In this document: piece after piece, positions 8,053 to 16,754 of the stretch
Layout of the letters: every line of letters starts with the position of its first letter
Position numbering within the stretch: position 1 is the stretch's first letter
DNA from: an uncultured Pseudomonadota bacterium
GTDB taxonomy: Bacteria; Myxococcota_A; UBA796; GCA-2862545
Assembly (NCBI GenBank): GCA_903861005.1
Contig: CAIOSP010000091.1
Coordinates: forward strand, 34,437-78,699
DNA: 44,263 nucleotides
Direction of reading: 5' to 3'
Notes under the pieces: model-generated
The model's database searches: none
The model's input: the letters and a program-made list of their open reading frames with translations, nothing else
Told to the model about the DNA's origin: nothing
Made by a program: the position numbers and the translations under genes

Positions 8053-10242
8053 ATGTCCGCGCGCTTCGACGCTTTGACGGTGGCCAACAGCCGCTCGCCC
8101 CGCATCATCTCCCGCCCGGTGGGCCCTGATGGCCAGCCGCTGACCGTCACCCAGCTCTACGGGCAGAACACGTTCGGCCTGGCGCGCATGGCGGACAAGC
8201 TCCCCAAGCCCGTCTACAAGCGCGTCCGCGCCTGCATCGAAGAGGGCACTCGCCTTGAGCGCGCGGACGCCGACGTCGTCGCGCACGCCGTCAAGGAGTG
8301 GGCGATCGCCAGCGGCTGTACGCACTACACCCACTGGTTCCAGCCGATGACCGGCTCCACCGCCGAGAAGCACGACGCGTTCATCACGTACGGCGACCAG
8401 GGCCAGACCGTCGAGCGCTTCGGTGGCGACGCGCTCATCCAGTCCGAGCCGGACGCCTCGTCGTTCCCCTCGGGTGGCACGCGCAGCACGTTCGAGGCCC
8501 GCGGCTACTGCGCCTGGGACCCGTCCTCTCCCATGTTCATCATGGAAGGCCCGAACGGCAGCACGCTGTGCATCCCGTCGGCGTTCGTCTCCTACACGGG
8601 TGAGGCGCTCGACAAGAAGACGCCGCTCCTGCGCTCCATGGAGGCCATCAACAAGACCGGCGGCGCCATGCTCGAGGCCCTCGGCCAGAAGAAGGCCCGG
8701 GTCGTCGTCACGCTGGGCTGCGAGCAGGAGTACTTCCTGATCGACCGCGCCTACTGGAACCTCCGCCCTGACCTGGCGATCGCCGGCCGCACGATCGTCG
8801 GCGCGCCCCCGCCCAAGGGCCAGAGCATGGAAGACCACTACTTCGGGTCGATCAGCGCCCGCGTGCTGGCCTACATGCAGGAGATGGAGCTCGAGCTCTA
8901 CAAGCTCGGCGTCCCCGCCAAGACCCGCCACAACGAGGTCGCCCCGTCCCAGTACGAGGCCGCCCCGATCTTCGAGATCGCCAACGTCTCGGTCGACCAC
9001 AACCAGCTGGTGCAGGAGGTCATGCGCATCGTGGCCATCCGCCACGGCTTCAAGTGCATCCTCGCCGAGAAGCCCTTCGCGGGCATCAACGGCAGCGGCA
9101 AGCACGCGAACTGGTCGATGTCGGTCGGCTCCGAGAACCTGCTCGAGCCGGGCGAGAACCCCTCGCAGAACCTGCGCTTCCTCGCCTGCATGGGCGCCGT
9201 GATGCTCGGTGTCTACCGCTACGGCGGCCTGCTGCGCGCGTCCGTCGCCACCTTCGGCAACGACTTCCGCCTGGGCGCCAACGAGGCCCCTCCGGCGATC
9301 ATGTCGGTGTTCCTGGGTGACCTGCTGTCGCGCATCGCGGACGCCCTCGCCGACGGCAAGGACCTCCCCGCGAACCCGACCCAGGCCATGCTGGAGCTCG
9401 GCGTGTCGAGCCTGCCGCACGTCGCCAAGGACAGCACGGACCGCAACCGCACGAGCCCTGTCGCCTTCACCGGCAACAAGTTCGAGTTCCGGGCGGTCGG
9501 CTCCTCGCAGAACCCCGCGTGGCCCGTGACCGTCATGAACACGATCGTGTCTGAAGGCATGGCTCAGATCACGGCGTGGATCAAGGAAGGCGGCGGCGGC
9601 GAGAAGGCCGCGTTCGCGGCCATCCAGCGCGCCATCAAGGAGGCCCTGCCTGCCCGCTTCGACGGCAACGGCTACTCGGCCGAGTGGGTTGTCGAGGCCG
9701 CCGCGCGTGGTCTCAAGAACCACCGCAAGACCCCCGAGGCGCTCGACGAGCTCAAGTCGGACTCGGTCAAGGCCGTCTTCGCCAAGCACGGCGTCCTCAC
9801 GCCGGTCGAGCTCGAGGCCCGCTACAACGTGCTGTCCGAGCACTACGTGAAGAGCGTCGCGATCGAGGTGGACGCGTACCGCGCCATCGCCGACGAGATG
9901 GTCCTCCCGGCGGCCATCGCCGAGCGCGCCCGCGTCAGCGAGGCGGTCCTCACCGCCATCGCGCTCAAGGAGAAGGGCCTCACGATCGACACGTCCGCCG
10001 ACGTGGCGCGCCTGACCAAGATCGCCGGTCTCATCAGCGAGCTCGAGTCGGCCCGCGCCGACCTCGACGTGGCGTTCGACAAGGCCACGGCCGCTGGCCA
10101 CGACGGCCACGACCACGCCTGCGCCAAGACCGTCATCCCGCAGTTCGAGCGCATCCGCGCCGCGGTGGACGCCCTCGAGGGCTTGGTGACGGACGCGGCG
10201 TGGCCGATGCCCAAGTACCGCGAGATGCTGTTCCTCGTCTGA
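8053..10242 (+). CDS. glnN: Glutamine synthetase type III
   Basis: Makes glutamine from glutamate, ammonia and ATP. The 729-residue length, much longer than the roughly 470 of type I, and the N-terminal SRPVGPDGQPLTVTQLYGQ region identify GSIII. Visible family features include THWFQPMTG, the FPSGGTRSTFEARGY block, the GCEQEYFLID glutamate-binding block, KTRHNEVAPSQYE, INGSGKHANWS and NRTSPVAFTGNKFEFR. The start at ATG 8053 has an excellent AGGAGG ribosome site five bases upstream; the longer open frame from 7870 is not needed. The gene is complete. It is divergent from an ArsR-type regulator, an unusual neighbour that could link expression to a signal other than nitrogen. No PII gene is nearby. 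Confidence 0.97.
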   Translation: MSARFDALTVANSRSPRIISRPVGPDGQPLTVTQLYGQNTFGLARMADKLPKPVYKRVRACIEEGTRLERADADVVAHAVKEWAIASGCTHYTHWFQPMTGSTAEKHDAFITYGDQGQTVERFGGDALIQSEPDASSFPSGGTRSTFEARGYCAWDPSSPMFIMEGPNGSTLCIPSAFVSYTGEALDKKTPLLRSMEAINKTGGAMLEALGQKKARVVVTLGCEQEYFLIDRAYWNLRPDLAIAGRTIVGAPPPKGQSMEDHYFGSISARVLAYMQEMELELYKLGVPAKTRHNEVAPSQYEAAPIFEIANVSVDHNQLVQEVMRIVAIRHGFKCILAEKPFAGINGSGKHANWSMSVGSENLLEPGENPSQNLRFLACMGAVMLGVYRYGGLLRASVATFGNDFRLGANEAPPAIMSVFLGDLLSRIADALADGKDLPANPTQAMLELGVSSLPHVAKDSTDRNRTSPVAFTGNKFEFRAVGSSQNPAWPVTVMNTIVSEGMAQITAWIKEGGGGEKAAFAAIQRAIKEALPARFDGNGYSAEWVVEAAARGLKNHRKTPEALDELKSDSVKAVFAKHGVLTPVELEARYNVLSEHYVKSVAIEVDAYRAIADEMVLPAAIAERARVSEAVLTAIALKEKGLTIDTSADVARLTKIAGLISELESARADLDVAFDKATAAGHDGHDHACAKTVIPQFERIRAAVDALEGLVTDAAWPMPKYREMLFLV

Positions 10243-10274
10243 TTCGACTCAGACGACGGAAGTCCCGGCCTCGA

Positions 10275-10347
10275 GCCGGGGCCTGATCTTCGGGGCTCCC
10301 TTCGACGCGCTCACCGCGCGCCGAACGGACCCCGAAGCGGCCCCGGC
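10275..10347. terminator. Two-part inverted repeat between convergent genes
   Basis: Arms GCCGGGGCC (10275-10283) and CTTCGGGG (10288-10295) pair with CCCCGAAG (10330-10337) and GGCCCCGGC (10339-10347), enclosing a 34-base loop region. It lies between the ends of glnN and the convergent glycosyltransferase, so it may end transcription both ways, though there is no U-tract. Confidence 0.55.
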
Positions 10348-10390
10348 CCGGGGCCTCGACGTTTCAGGCGGCGGCCTCGAACCAGACGAC

Positions 10391-12043
10391 TCACGGGGTT
10401 GGGGACGGACGGTAGTACGGGGGCGTCGGGTCGGACGTGGGGACGTCGGTGTCGTCGGAGGCCGTGCACTGCGCGGTGTCTTCGGGCTCGGGCGGCACGC
10501 CGGGGCCCTTGAAGAGCCAGGCGAGCGGGGTGCCGTGGGGGGCGGTGGCGACGAAGAGGGGGTCTTGCTTGCCGAAGTAGAGGTTGGAGGCGATCGCGTT
10601 CTGGTGGCGCTGGCGCTGGTTGGCGTAGAACACGACGTAGTCGGCGGCCTTGTAGTGGTCGGTGCCGTAGACGGTCTGGCAGATGAATGGCGCGAGCGAG
10701 GTGTCGTCGCGGGCGGCGACGACGTGGGTGCAGTCGGGGTCGGTGCGGCGCAGGTAGTCGCCGACCTGCTCCAGGCCTTCGCCCCAGCCGAAGAGCAGGG
10801 TCTTCTGGGCCTGGGCCTCGCCGCCCATCATCGGGTTGTACCAGCTCAGCTCGTAGGGGTGGATGGAGTAGGGCGCGACGGCCGCGGCGGCGACCAGGCC
10901 CGCGGCGGCGAGGGGGGCGGTCGGGGCCCACCACAGGCGCGCGGCGATCATGCGGCCCAGGCCCGCCCAGCCGATCGCCGCGACCAGGTCGAGCAGCGGG
11001 AAGAGCGGCAGCGCGTAGCGGTCGAGCTTCTTGGCCATCAGGGTGATGATCAGAAAGAGGAAGAGCGCCGCGTTCATCGGCGGTCTCGTGCGCGAGCCCG
11101 TCTTGGACACGTAGCCCCACGCACCGAGCGCCAAGCCGATCGTCGTGACGGGCGAGAGCCGGAACAGGATGGCGATTGGGTAGAAGATGGGGCCCGGGTC
11201 GTGTACCTTGTGGCCCTGGAAGAAGTTGCCCAGCTCGTGCGAGGACGACGCCATCCCAGCGCCGGCGCCGATCCCCCACAGCACCTGCAGCGGGTCAGCC
11301 CACACCGCGGGCCACAGCGCGGTGACGACGATCGCCACGATCTTGGTCATGCGGAGCAGGGGCGGCGTCACCTCGGCGAGCAGGACGCGGGCGCGCTCGC
11401 GGGGCGCACCGTTCGTGCGCGTCCAGGCGCTCCACGACATCAGCCCCGCGGCGATCACCAAGCCCAGAAACCCGGGCAGCTTGGATAGGCCCGCCAGCGC
11501 GACGGCGACGGCGACCGCGTCCCACCCGCGGCGTCCGGGCTGACGCGCGGCGGCGATCGCGCCGAGCACGGCGACGAGCAGGAAGGACGTGGCGAGCGCG
11601 TCGGTGTCGAGGATGCGGCTGTGCGCGATCAGGAACGGGTCATAGACCCAGAAGCCCGCGGCCAGCACCGCGACCCACCCGCCGTACACGCTCCACGCGA
11701 GCGCCGCCGCCACACCCAGGCACGCGGACGCCACCACCGCGACCACGCGTCGCTGGGCCAATCGCAGGCCGTGCTGCTCGACGAGATCGGAGGGGTCGGC
11801 GCCGCCGCCGGTCGCGCGCCAGACCGCGCGGCCGATCGTCCCCGCCCACATGGTGGTGACGCCAGGGTGGGGCGCCTGCCAGGTGTCGCCGGGGTGGCCG
11901 GTGAGGAGGCCCTCCTCGAACGCGGCCGATCGATCGAACCAGTACATGCCCTCGTCGGTGGTGATGAAGCGCTCGGGCGCGACCGTGCGTGGCAGCAGCG
12001 CCAGCACGAACACCAGCAGCGCCCACAGCACGGTTCGCTTCAC
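10391..12043 (-). CDS. PMT/GT39-type membrane glycosyltransferase
   Basis: Polytopic membrane protein of 550 residues, expected to move a sugar from a lipid-phosphate donor to a periplasmic acceptor. Near the N-terminus is FITTDEGMYWFDRS, the DE catalytic pair of the family, then the HPGV motif before the next helices. About ten hydrophobic segments occupy residues 80-390; the last 150 residues are soluble and end in DDTDVPTSDPTPP, the acidic DTD motif seen on many lipoproteins here. The start is GTG 12043, overlapping the TGA of the upstream lipoprotein gene by GTGA, so the two are translationally coupled. Substrate unknown; protein O-glycosylation or envelope glycan work are both possible. 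Confidence 0.8.
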   Translation of the reverse strand: MKRTVLWALLVFVLALLPRTVAPERFITTDEGMYWFDRSAAFEEGLLTGHPGDTWQAPHPGVTTMWAGTIGRAVWRATGGGADPSDLVEQHGLRLAQRRVVAVVASACLGVAAALAWSVYGGWVAVLAAGFWVYDPFLIAHSRILDTDALATSFLLVAVLGAIAAARQPGRRGWDAVAVAVALAGLSKLPGFLGLVIAAGLMSWSAWTRTNGAPRERARVLLAEVTPPLLRMTKIVAIVVTALWPAVWADPLQVLWGIGAGAGMASSSHELGNFFQGHKVHDPGPIFYPIAILFRLSPVTTIGLALGAWGYVSKTGSRTRPPMNAALFLFLIITLMAKKLDRYALPLFPLLDLVAAIGWAGLGRMIAARLWWAPTAPLAAAGLVAAAAVAPYSIHPYELSWYNPMMGGEAQAQKTLLFGWGEGLEQVGDYLRRTDPDCTHVVAARDDTSLAPFICQTVYGTDHYKAADYVVFYANQRQRHQNAIASNLYFGKQDPLFVATAPHGTPLAWLFKGPGVPPEPEDTAQCTASDDTDVPTSDPTPPYYRPSPTP

Positions 12044-13452
12044 GGCGCGGCCTCCACCAGCGCCGACAGCCCGAGCACGGTGCCCACGTAGAGCGTGCCG
12101 TCGCGCGCGATCGTGACGGGCGCCCAGTTGTTGTTCGCGTCGAAGGCGGCCCCGACCTGCGCGCGTGAGCGCTCTGCGCCGTCGTCCGCGTCGAGCGCGA
12201 CCACGTCCCATCCGGCCGCGCGCTTTTCGTAGGTGTAGACGAGCCGTGTCGCGTACGAGAACTTGGGCACCACGCTCGGCGCGGCGATGGGCGCCGTCCA
12301 GCTCACCGCGCAGTCGGACTCGCCGACGATGACGCGCGAGATGCCCCGGTGCGTGACGCCCTCGCCGGCCACGTCGGTCAGCGCGCCGTAGCCCGCGTTG
12401 TTCTCCACCACGAACGACCGCTCGAACCCGATCAGACTGTTGTCGGTGGCGCTCGCGCCGTCGTCGAACACGGGCACCTGACAGCGCAGACGCGGCGCGG
12501 ACGCGTCCGGTCGACGGTCGTAGACCAGCACGTTCATGCGCGGTTCGGCGTTGTCGGTGATGGCGATCAGGTCGTCGTCGAGCAGGGTGGGCGTGGTGCC
12601 GGAGCCAAAGTTCACCTGTCCGGACTTCAGCTGCGTGCCGCGGTCGTAGGCCTCTCGCCAGGTGGTGGTGATCGCGCCGTCCGTCTCCACGTCGAACCGG
12701 TAGAGCGCGTGGTCGCTGACGACGAACACGCCGCCCGTCTCGTCGACCGCGAACGAGTTGCCGATCGCCTCGCCGTCCAGGCGCAGCACCTTGGCCAGGG
12801 CTGTGGCGGGGTTGACGTAGCCGACCGCGCCCGCCTCGGTGACGAACCACAGGCGACCGCTCCAGTCGGGCAGTACGGACTCGATGCCGCCGTCGTCCGC
12901 GACCAGCGGCTCACCGACCGCGTCGGCGTACAGATCGAGCTCCGACGCCAGCGTAAAGCTGCCCCCAGACTCGTCGAGCGCGACCGTCAGCACGCGCCCG
13001 TCGCTGGTGGGGATGACGGCGCGGCCTTGGTGGTCGAGCGCGAAGTAGCCGCCGCCGCTGAAGCCGGTGCCGCCGGGTCCGGACGGGAGCGCGAAGGTCG
13101 CGACACGCTCGAGCGTGTGCGGGTCGAGCGACACCAGCTCCTTGCTGCCGGTGACCGAGATGCAGACGGTGATCAGGTGGCCCGCGGCGTCGAACGTCAC
13201 GCTCGCGCACTCGCCGCCGAGTGACGCACGCACCACCTGCTGCGCGGCCAGGTCGGTCGGACCGGCCCACGCGTAGGTGTCGGTCATGTAGCCGTCGTCG
13301 TGGATGTTGCTGGCGCCGTTGGACGCCAGGAACGGGTGCTGGGGCACATCGTAGGTGCCGTGGGCGATGTCGGTGTCGTCAGGCGCCGCGGACGGGCCGT
13401 GGCACGCGCCGACCGCGCCCAACGCGACGAACGCGAGGGTCTTAGATCGCAT
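12040..13452 (-). CDS. Predicted lipoprotein with beta-propeller-like repeats
   Basis: 470 residues with a lipoprotein signal: MRSKTLAFVALGAVGAC, then an acidic PDDTDI motif. The mature part consists of repeated short strands with SLDPHTLERVATF, RVLTVALDES, GRLWFVTEAGAVGYV and GTLYVGTVLGLSALV, typical of YVTN/PQQ-like propellers in which each blade reports a stored value. I do not recognise a specific family or catalytic site. It is translated immediately before a PMT-type glycosyltransferase (GTGA overlap), suggesting the two work on the same envelope process. ATG 13452 is chosen because the hydrophobic signal starts there; the open frame extends to 13527. Function unknown. Confidence 0.75.
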   Translation of the reverse strand: MRSKTLAFVALGAVGACHGPSAAPDDTDIAHGTYDVPQHPFLASNGASNIHDDGYMTDTYAWAGPTDLAAQQVVRASLGGECASVTFDAAGHLITVCISVTGSKELVSLDPHTLERVATFALPSGPGGTGFSGGGYFALDHQGRAVIPTSDGRVLTVALDESGGSFTLASELDLYADAVGEPLVADDGGIESVLPDWSGRLWFVTEAGAVGYVNPATALAKVLRLDGEAIGNSFAVDETGGVFVVSDHALYRFDVETDGAITTTWREAYDRGTQLKSGQVNFGSGTTPTLLDDDLIAITDNAEPRMNVLVYDRRPDASAPRLRCQVPVFDDGASATDNSLIGFERSFVVENNAGYGALTDVAGEGVTHRGISRVIVGESDCAVSWTAPIAAPSVVPKFSYATRLVYTYEKRAAGWDVVALDADDGAERSRAQVGAAFDANNNWAPVTIARDGTLYVGTVLGLSALVEAAP

Positions 13453-13491
13453 CGGTCGTCGTCCTCCGGGGCCAGCATAGCCGTTCAAACG

Positions 13492-13542
13492 CGCGCGGAT
13501 GCGGTGGTTTTCCACGCGCATGTGCAACCACCCATCCGCGCG
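13492..13542. terminator. Long GC-rich hairpin between minus-strand genes
   Basis: Arm CGCGCGGATGCGGTGGTT (13492-13509) pairs with AACCACCCATCCGCGCG (13526-13542) with one bulged base and a 16-base loop. It follows the stop of the CDO-FAD gene and precedes the start of the beta-propeller lipoprotein, so it probably ends or attenuates transcription between them. No T-run follows. Confidence 0.65.
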
Positions 13543-13554
13543 CGCGAGAACGGT

Positions 13555-15402
13555 TCAGTCGACGCTCGCCTCCGCAGGGAGGGGCAGCTTCGCGATCACC
13601 GCGGGGACCATCGCCGCCGTGCGGATCGCCAGATCCGGGGCGGCTACGGACTCCCAACGGTTGGGTCGGCACCACGCGCCCAGCACGAACAGGCCGGTCG
13701 GCTCGCCCTGCGCATTGCACGCGCGGCCCTGGTCGTCGCACAGCACGCCGGTGCGCGCATCGTCCGGGGTGACGAGGCCACGCGCGAGCAGGTTGCGCCA
13801 GAGCGGATCGTCGGTGCGCGTCACATCCGAGAGCTGGCCGGCGCAGTGCACGACACGGTCGAAGGCGAGGGTGAGCTCGTCGCCGCTCGTCCGGCGCAGC
13901 GTCGCCACGCGCTCCTCGCCCGCGACGGCCAGGCCGCGCAGCTCGGCGGACTCGCGACGCAGGCCACCCTCGGCCTCCCACGCCTTCAGCTCGGCGATGT
14001 GGTCGCGGTGGGCGCGGTGGCGGACCATCTCCCACTGTGGGCGGACCTCGGTCAGGAAGACGAGGCGCTCGTCGTGCGGCAGGCGCTCCCAGAGGCGCGT
14101 GGTGTGCGCGCGGATCGCGTCGATCACCGGCTGCCACGGCACGCCGATCGCCTTGTGGCGGGCGACCTCAGCGCGGGCCCAGTCGACCAGTTCGTGCGCG
14201 GTGCGGGGCGCCGTCTCCGGGTCGACGAACGCGAGCGAGCCGGTCCACACGACCTCTGGCAGGTGACGCGCGGGCCAGAGGCCGCGCCGCGACACGGCGA
14301 CGATCGGCCCGGCGTGCTGCTGCGCGCGCAGGGTGCGCAGCACGTCCACGGCGGTCAGCGCCGTCCCCACGACGAGCACCCGATCGGTGGTCGGGATGCG
14401 GTCAAGCGTGCCCGCCACCCAGGGATCGGTGATCACACGAGGATCGGCGTCGGCCAGACCCGGGGGCTTGGTCGACAGGTGACCGGTGGCCAGCACCACC
14501 GCGGACGCGGTCAGACGCTCACCGCTCGCCAGGACCACCTCGGAGGTGGGGCCGGGGAGCACGTCCACCGCGGCGTCGCGCAGGACGCGCACGCGACCGG
14601 GTGCTGAGCGCACCACCTCGGCCAACGTGGCTTGGACGAACTGCCCGAACAGCTTGCGCGACACCAGCTCCCACGGTCGCGCCTCGGGCCTGCGATCACG
14701 CACGAAGTCGTAGAACGCGCGCGGGGTAGACGGGTCGATCGCCATCCCGATCGCTGGGACATTGAGCGTGTGGTCGTCGAACGGGGTCGAGTACGCGACG
14801 CCCAAGCCCAGCGTGTCGCCGCGCTCGACGATCGTGATGCGCAGGTCCTTGCGACCGGTGCGGAGCAGCTGGACCGCTGCCGCGACGCCCGCGAAGCCGC
14901 CGCCGAGGATGACCACGCGGCCGCCCTCGCTGGTGGTGGGCGCGTCCACGGGCAGAGGCGGCGCGTACACGTGGAGCGACAGCAGCCCCACGGGAGACGA
15001 CGGCGCGCCGCCGAGCTGGTGCGTGTCGGTGCTGACCGCCTTGCCGATGTCGCCCGGGCCCAGCCGCGTTGTGGCGCCGCTGACGCGCACCTCGATCGCG
15101 TCGCCTTGGAGCACACGGAACGCGCAGGCGGACACGCCGTGGCCGTGCAGCGCGCTCGACTGGCCGGGGCGCCAGCACAGCAGCCGCACCTCAAACCGAG
15201 GGTCTTTGTAGATGAGCGCGCGCACGTAGCGGTCGGTGTCCCAGCCGACCCATGGCGCGACGTCCTCGGCGGTGACGTCGCCCTTGTGGAGCGCGTCGGC
15301 CAGCGCGTCGACGTCCAGGCGCTCGGCGGCGAGAAGCTCGTCGACCACGGTGCGTAGGGACGCGGGCAGCGTGGCGCCCTGTGGGGTGTTCGAGTCGGTC
15401 AT
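13555..15402 (-). CDS. Cysteine-dioxygenase-like cupin fused to FAD/NAD(P)-binding oxidoreductase
   Basis: Two domains in one 615-residue protein. Residues 1 to about 150 are a thiol dioxygenase cupin: LLCWRPGQSSALHGHG carries the first two iron ligands H86 and H88, H128 is the probable third, and SLHVYAPP gives H144 and Y146. Y59-x-R61 matches the substrate-carboxylate Arg of cysteine dioxygenase. C93 lies five residues after H88, where mammalian CDO has the Cys of its Cys-Tyr crosslink. From about 162 a Rossmann fold (VVILGGGFAG) begins an FAD domain with GLGVAYSTPFDDHTLNVPA, typical of the FAD_NAD_binding_3 family. ATG 15402 is chosen for its AGGTGA ribosome site. Likely step: cysteine to cysteine sulfinate by the first domain; the second domain's substrate is unknown. 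Divergent from a sulfur-transporter pair. Confidence 0.85.
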   Translation of the reverse strand: MTDSNTPQGATLPASLRTVVDELLAAERLDVDALADALHKGDVTAEDVAPWVGWDTDRYVRALIYKDPRFEVRLLCWRPGQSSALHGHGVSACAFRVLQGDAIEVRVSGATTRLGPGDIGKAVSTDTHQLGGAPSSPVGLLSLHVYAPPLPVDAPTTSEGGRVVILGGGFAGVAAAVQLLRTGRKDLRITIVERGDTLGLGVAYSTPFDDHTLNVPAIGMAIDPSTPRAFYDFVRDRRPEARPWELVSRKLFGQFVQATLAEVVRSAPGRVRVLRDAAVDVLPGPTSEVVLASGERLTASAVVLATGHLSTKPPGLADADPRVITDPWVAGTLDRIPTTDRVLVVGTALTAVDVLRTLRAQQHAGPIVAVSRRGLWPARHLPEVVWTGSLAFVDPETAPRTAHELVDWARAEVARHKAIGVPWQPVIDAIRAHTTRLWERLPHDERLVFLTEVRPQWEMVRHRAHRDHIAELKAWEAEGGLRRESAELRGLAVAGEERVATLRRTSGDELTLAFDRVVHCAGQLSDVTRTDDPLWRNLLARGLVTPDDARTGVLCDDQGRACNAQGEPTGLFVLGAWCRPNRWESVAAPDLAIRTAAMVPAVIAKLPLPAEASVD

Positions 15403-15851
15403 CTGAGTCACCTGGAGCATGGGCGCCGCCGGCGAGCTGCACGTGGAATATCCAGCGCGTCGCGCCGCAGAGCAGACCCTATGGAGAACTTGGGTGCTCG
15501 GGGGACGACGCGCATGGACGGATTCTCCACGTCGGCATCCCGGGCACCCGGCGTGCCACGCTGGCACTCCCGAAAACCGGACGTTCGCCGGTTGCCGGGC
15601 CCCGCGGGCCTTGGCCGGTCGCGGAGTTTCGCGGAGGTATCACGGGTCGTTCGTGGCGTGCGAGCCCGCAGGACCGCCGCGTCGGCGGATTTGGGTGGGG
15701 CGACGAGATCGTCGGGAGCGCCACGAGCGCCCGCGGTGCGCGCGGCGGGGATCCCGCGAAGGGTCGTGGGATCGCGGGCGTCCTGACCGTAGAACCGACG
15801 CTTTCGTCTGGGCACGGAGACTGCAAAGGCCGCTCGTCGAACGGAGCGACC
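15403..15851. other. 449-bp divergent intergenic region with several short palindromes
   Basis: No convincing gene; open frames here lack coding character and ribosome sites. It holds GTGCCA-CGC-TGGCAC (15553-15567), AACCGG-N7-CCGGTT (15575-15593), GGCCC-CGC-GGGCC (15598-15610) and CGACGA-GA-TCGTCG (15701-15714). These could be operators or RNA hairpins controlling the CDO-FAD gene and the YeeE pair. No regulator gene is adjacent. Confidence 0.5.
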
Positions 15852-16280
15852 ATGGTCGGCGAGCAGTTCTTGGACGAGATCGCGGGCGGAGTCCTCATCG
15901 GGTTGGCGGGGGCCATCCTGCTGTTGGGGCTGTCGCGTGTGGCGGGCGTGAGCGGGATCCTGGGGGGGCTGGTCACGTCGGCGCGCGGCGATCTGGGTTG
16001 GCGGGTGTCGTTCCTGGCAGGTCTCGGCGTGGGGGGGCTCGTGCTGGCCTTGCTCGCTCCGGCTGCCCTCGCCCCCGCCTCCGGGTCGCTGGCCTGGGTC
16101 GCCGCGTCGGGGCTGCTGGTGGGTGTCGGCACGCGCCTGAGCAACGGCTGCACGAGCGGGCACGGCGTGTCGGGCATCAGCCGCCTGTCGCCGCGCAGCT
16201 TGGTCGCCACGCTGGTGTTCATGCAGACGGGCGCGCTCGCCGTAGGCGCGGTCCATCACTGGTTCGGCGGTGGGCAGTGA
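15852..16280 (+). CDS. YeeE/YedE-family transporter, N-terminal half protein
   Basis: Small four-helix membrane protein (142 residues) of the YeeE/YedE (TsuA-like) group, which takes up thiosulfate or related sulfur compounds. The family signature NGCTSGHGVSGISRLSPRS, with its conserved Cys, is present near residue 97. Full-length YeeE has two such halves; here they are separate genes. The downstream half begins inside this gene's stop (GTGA overlap), so the two should be made together. ATG 15852 is chosen as the start of the hydrophobic protein. It is divergent from the CDO-FAD fusion, which supports a role in sulfur metabolism. The exact substrate is not determinable. Confidence 0.88.
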   Translation: MVGEQFLDEIAGGVLIGLAGAILLLGLSRVAGVSGILGGLVTSARGDLGWRVSFLAGLGVGGLVLALLAPAALAPASGSLAWVAASGLLVGVGTRLSNGCTSGHGVSGISRLSPRSLVATLVFMQTGALAVGAVHHWFGGGQ

Positions 16281-16714
16281 GGAGCTATGCGATCGCGTTC
16301 CTGTCGGGCCTGGTGTTCGCCGCGGGCCTGGGCTTGGCGGGCATGACCCAGCCGGCCAAGGTGCTGGCCTTCCTCGACATCGGCGGCGCGTGGGATCCAA
16401 GCCTCGCCTTTGTGATGGTCGGCGCGATCGCCGTTCACGCGGTCGCCTGGCAGATCGCCACGCGCCGGGGGATCGTGATCGTGGTGCCGAAGGCGATCGA
16501 CGCCCGTCTGGTCGGCGGCGCGGCGCTGTTTGGGGTGGGCTGGGGCCTGTCGGGCTGGTGCCCGGGCCCTGCGGTCGTGGCGATGGGCTCGGGCCTGGAA
16601 TCCGCCTGGGTGTTCGCGCTGGCGATGTTCTGGGGCCACGCGCTGGTCACGCGCTTCGACCTGACGAGCGGAGAGGACATCCGCCTGATCTCGGCGCCGG
16701 CCCCCGCCAAGTAG
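16277..16714 (+). CDS. DUF6691/YeeE-type transporter, C-terminal half protein
   Basis: Second half of the split transporter, 145 residues and four predicted helices. It starts with GTG at 16277, overlapping the upstream stop by four bases. GLAGMTQPAKVLAFLDIGGAWDPS and GVGWGLSGWCPGPA are characteristic; the Cys in GWCPGP corresponds to the second conserved Cys of YeeE and is thought to relay the sulfur substrate through the pore. Such pairs are commonly found beside persulfide dioxygenase or rhodanese genes; here the partner is a thiol-dioxygenase fusion instead. Confidence 0.87.
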   Translation: MRSYAIAFLSGLVFAAGLGLAGMTQPAKVLAFLDIGGAWDPSLAFVMVGAIAVHAVAWQIATRRGIVIVVPKAIDARLVGGAALFGVGWGLSGWCPGPAVVAMGSGLESAWVFALAMFWGHALVTRFDLTSGEDIRLISAPAPAK

Positions 16715-16754
16715 GTCCGCGACGCCGCACCGCGACGGTCGCCGCGGCGGTTCG

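Noticed and set aside
7906-10116. 736-codon frame opposite glnN
   Set aside because: Same GC-rich shadow effect; glnN carries all family motifs.
15481-15786. 101-codon open frame in the CDO/YeeE gap
   Set aside because: No ribosome site, Arg/Pro-rich composition, overlaps several palindromes.
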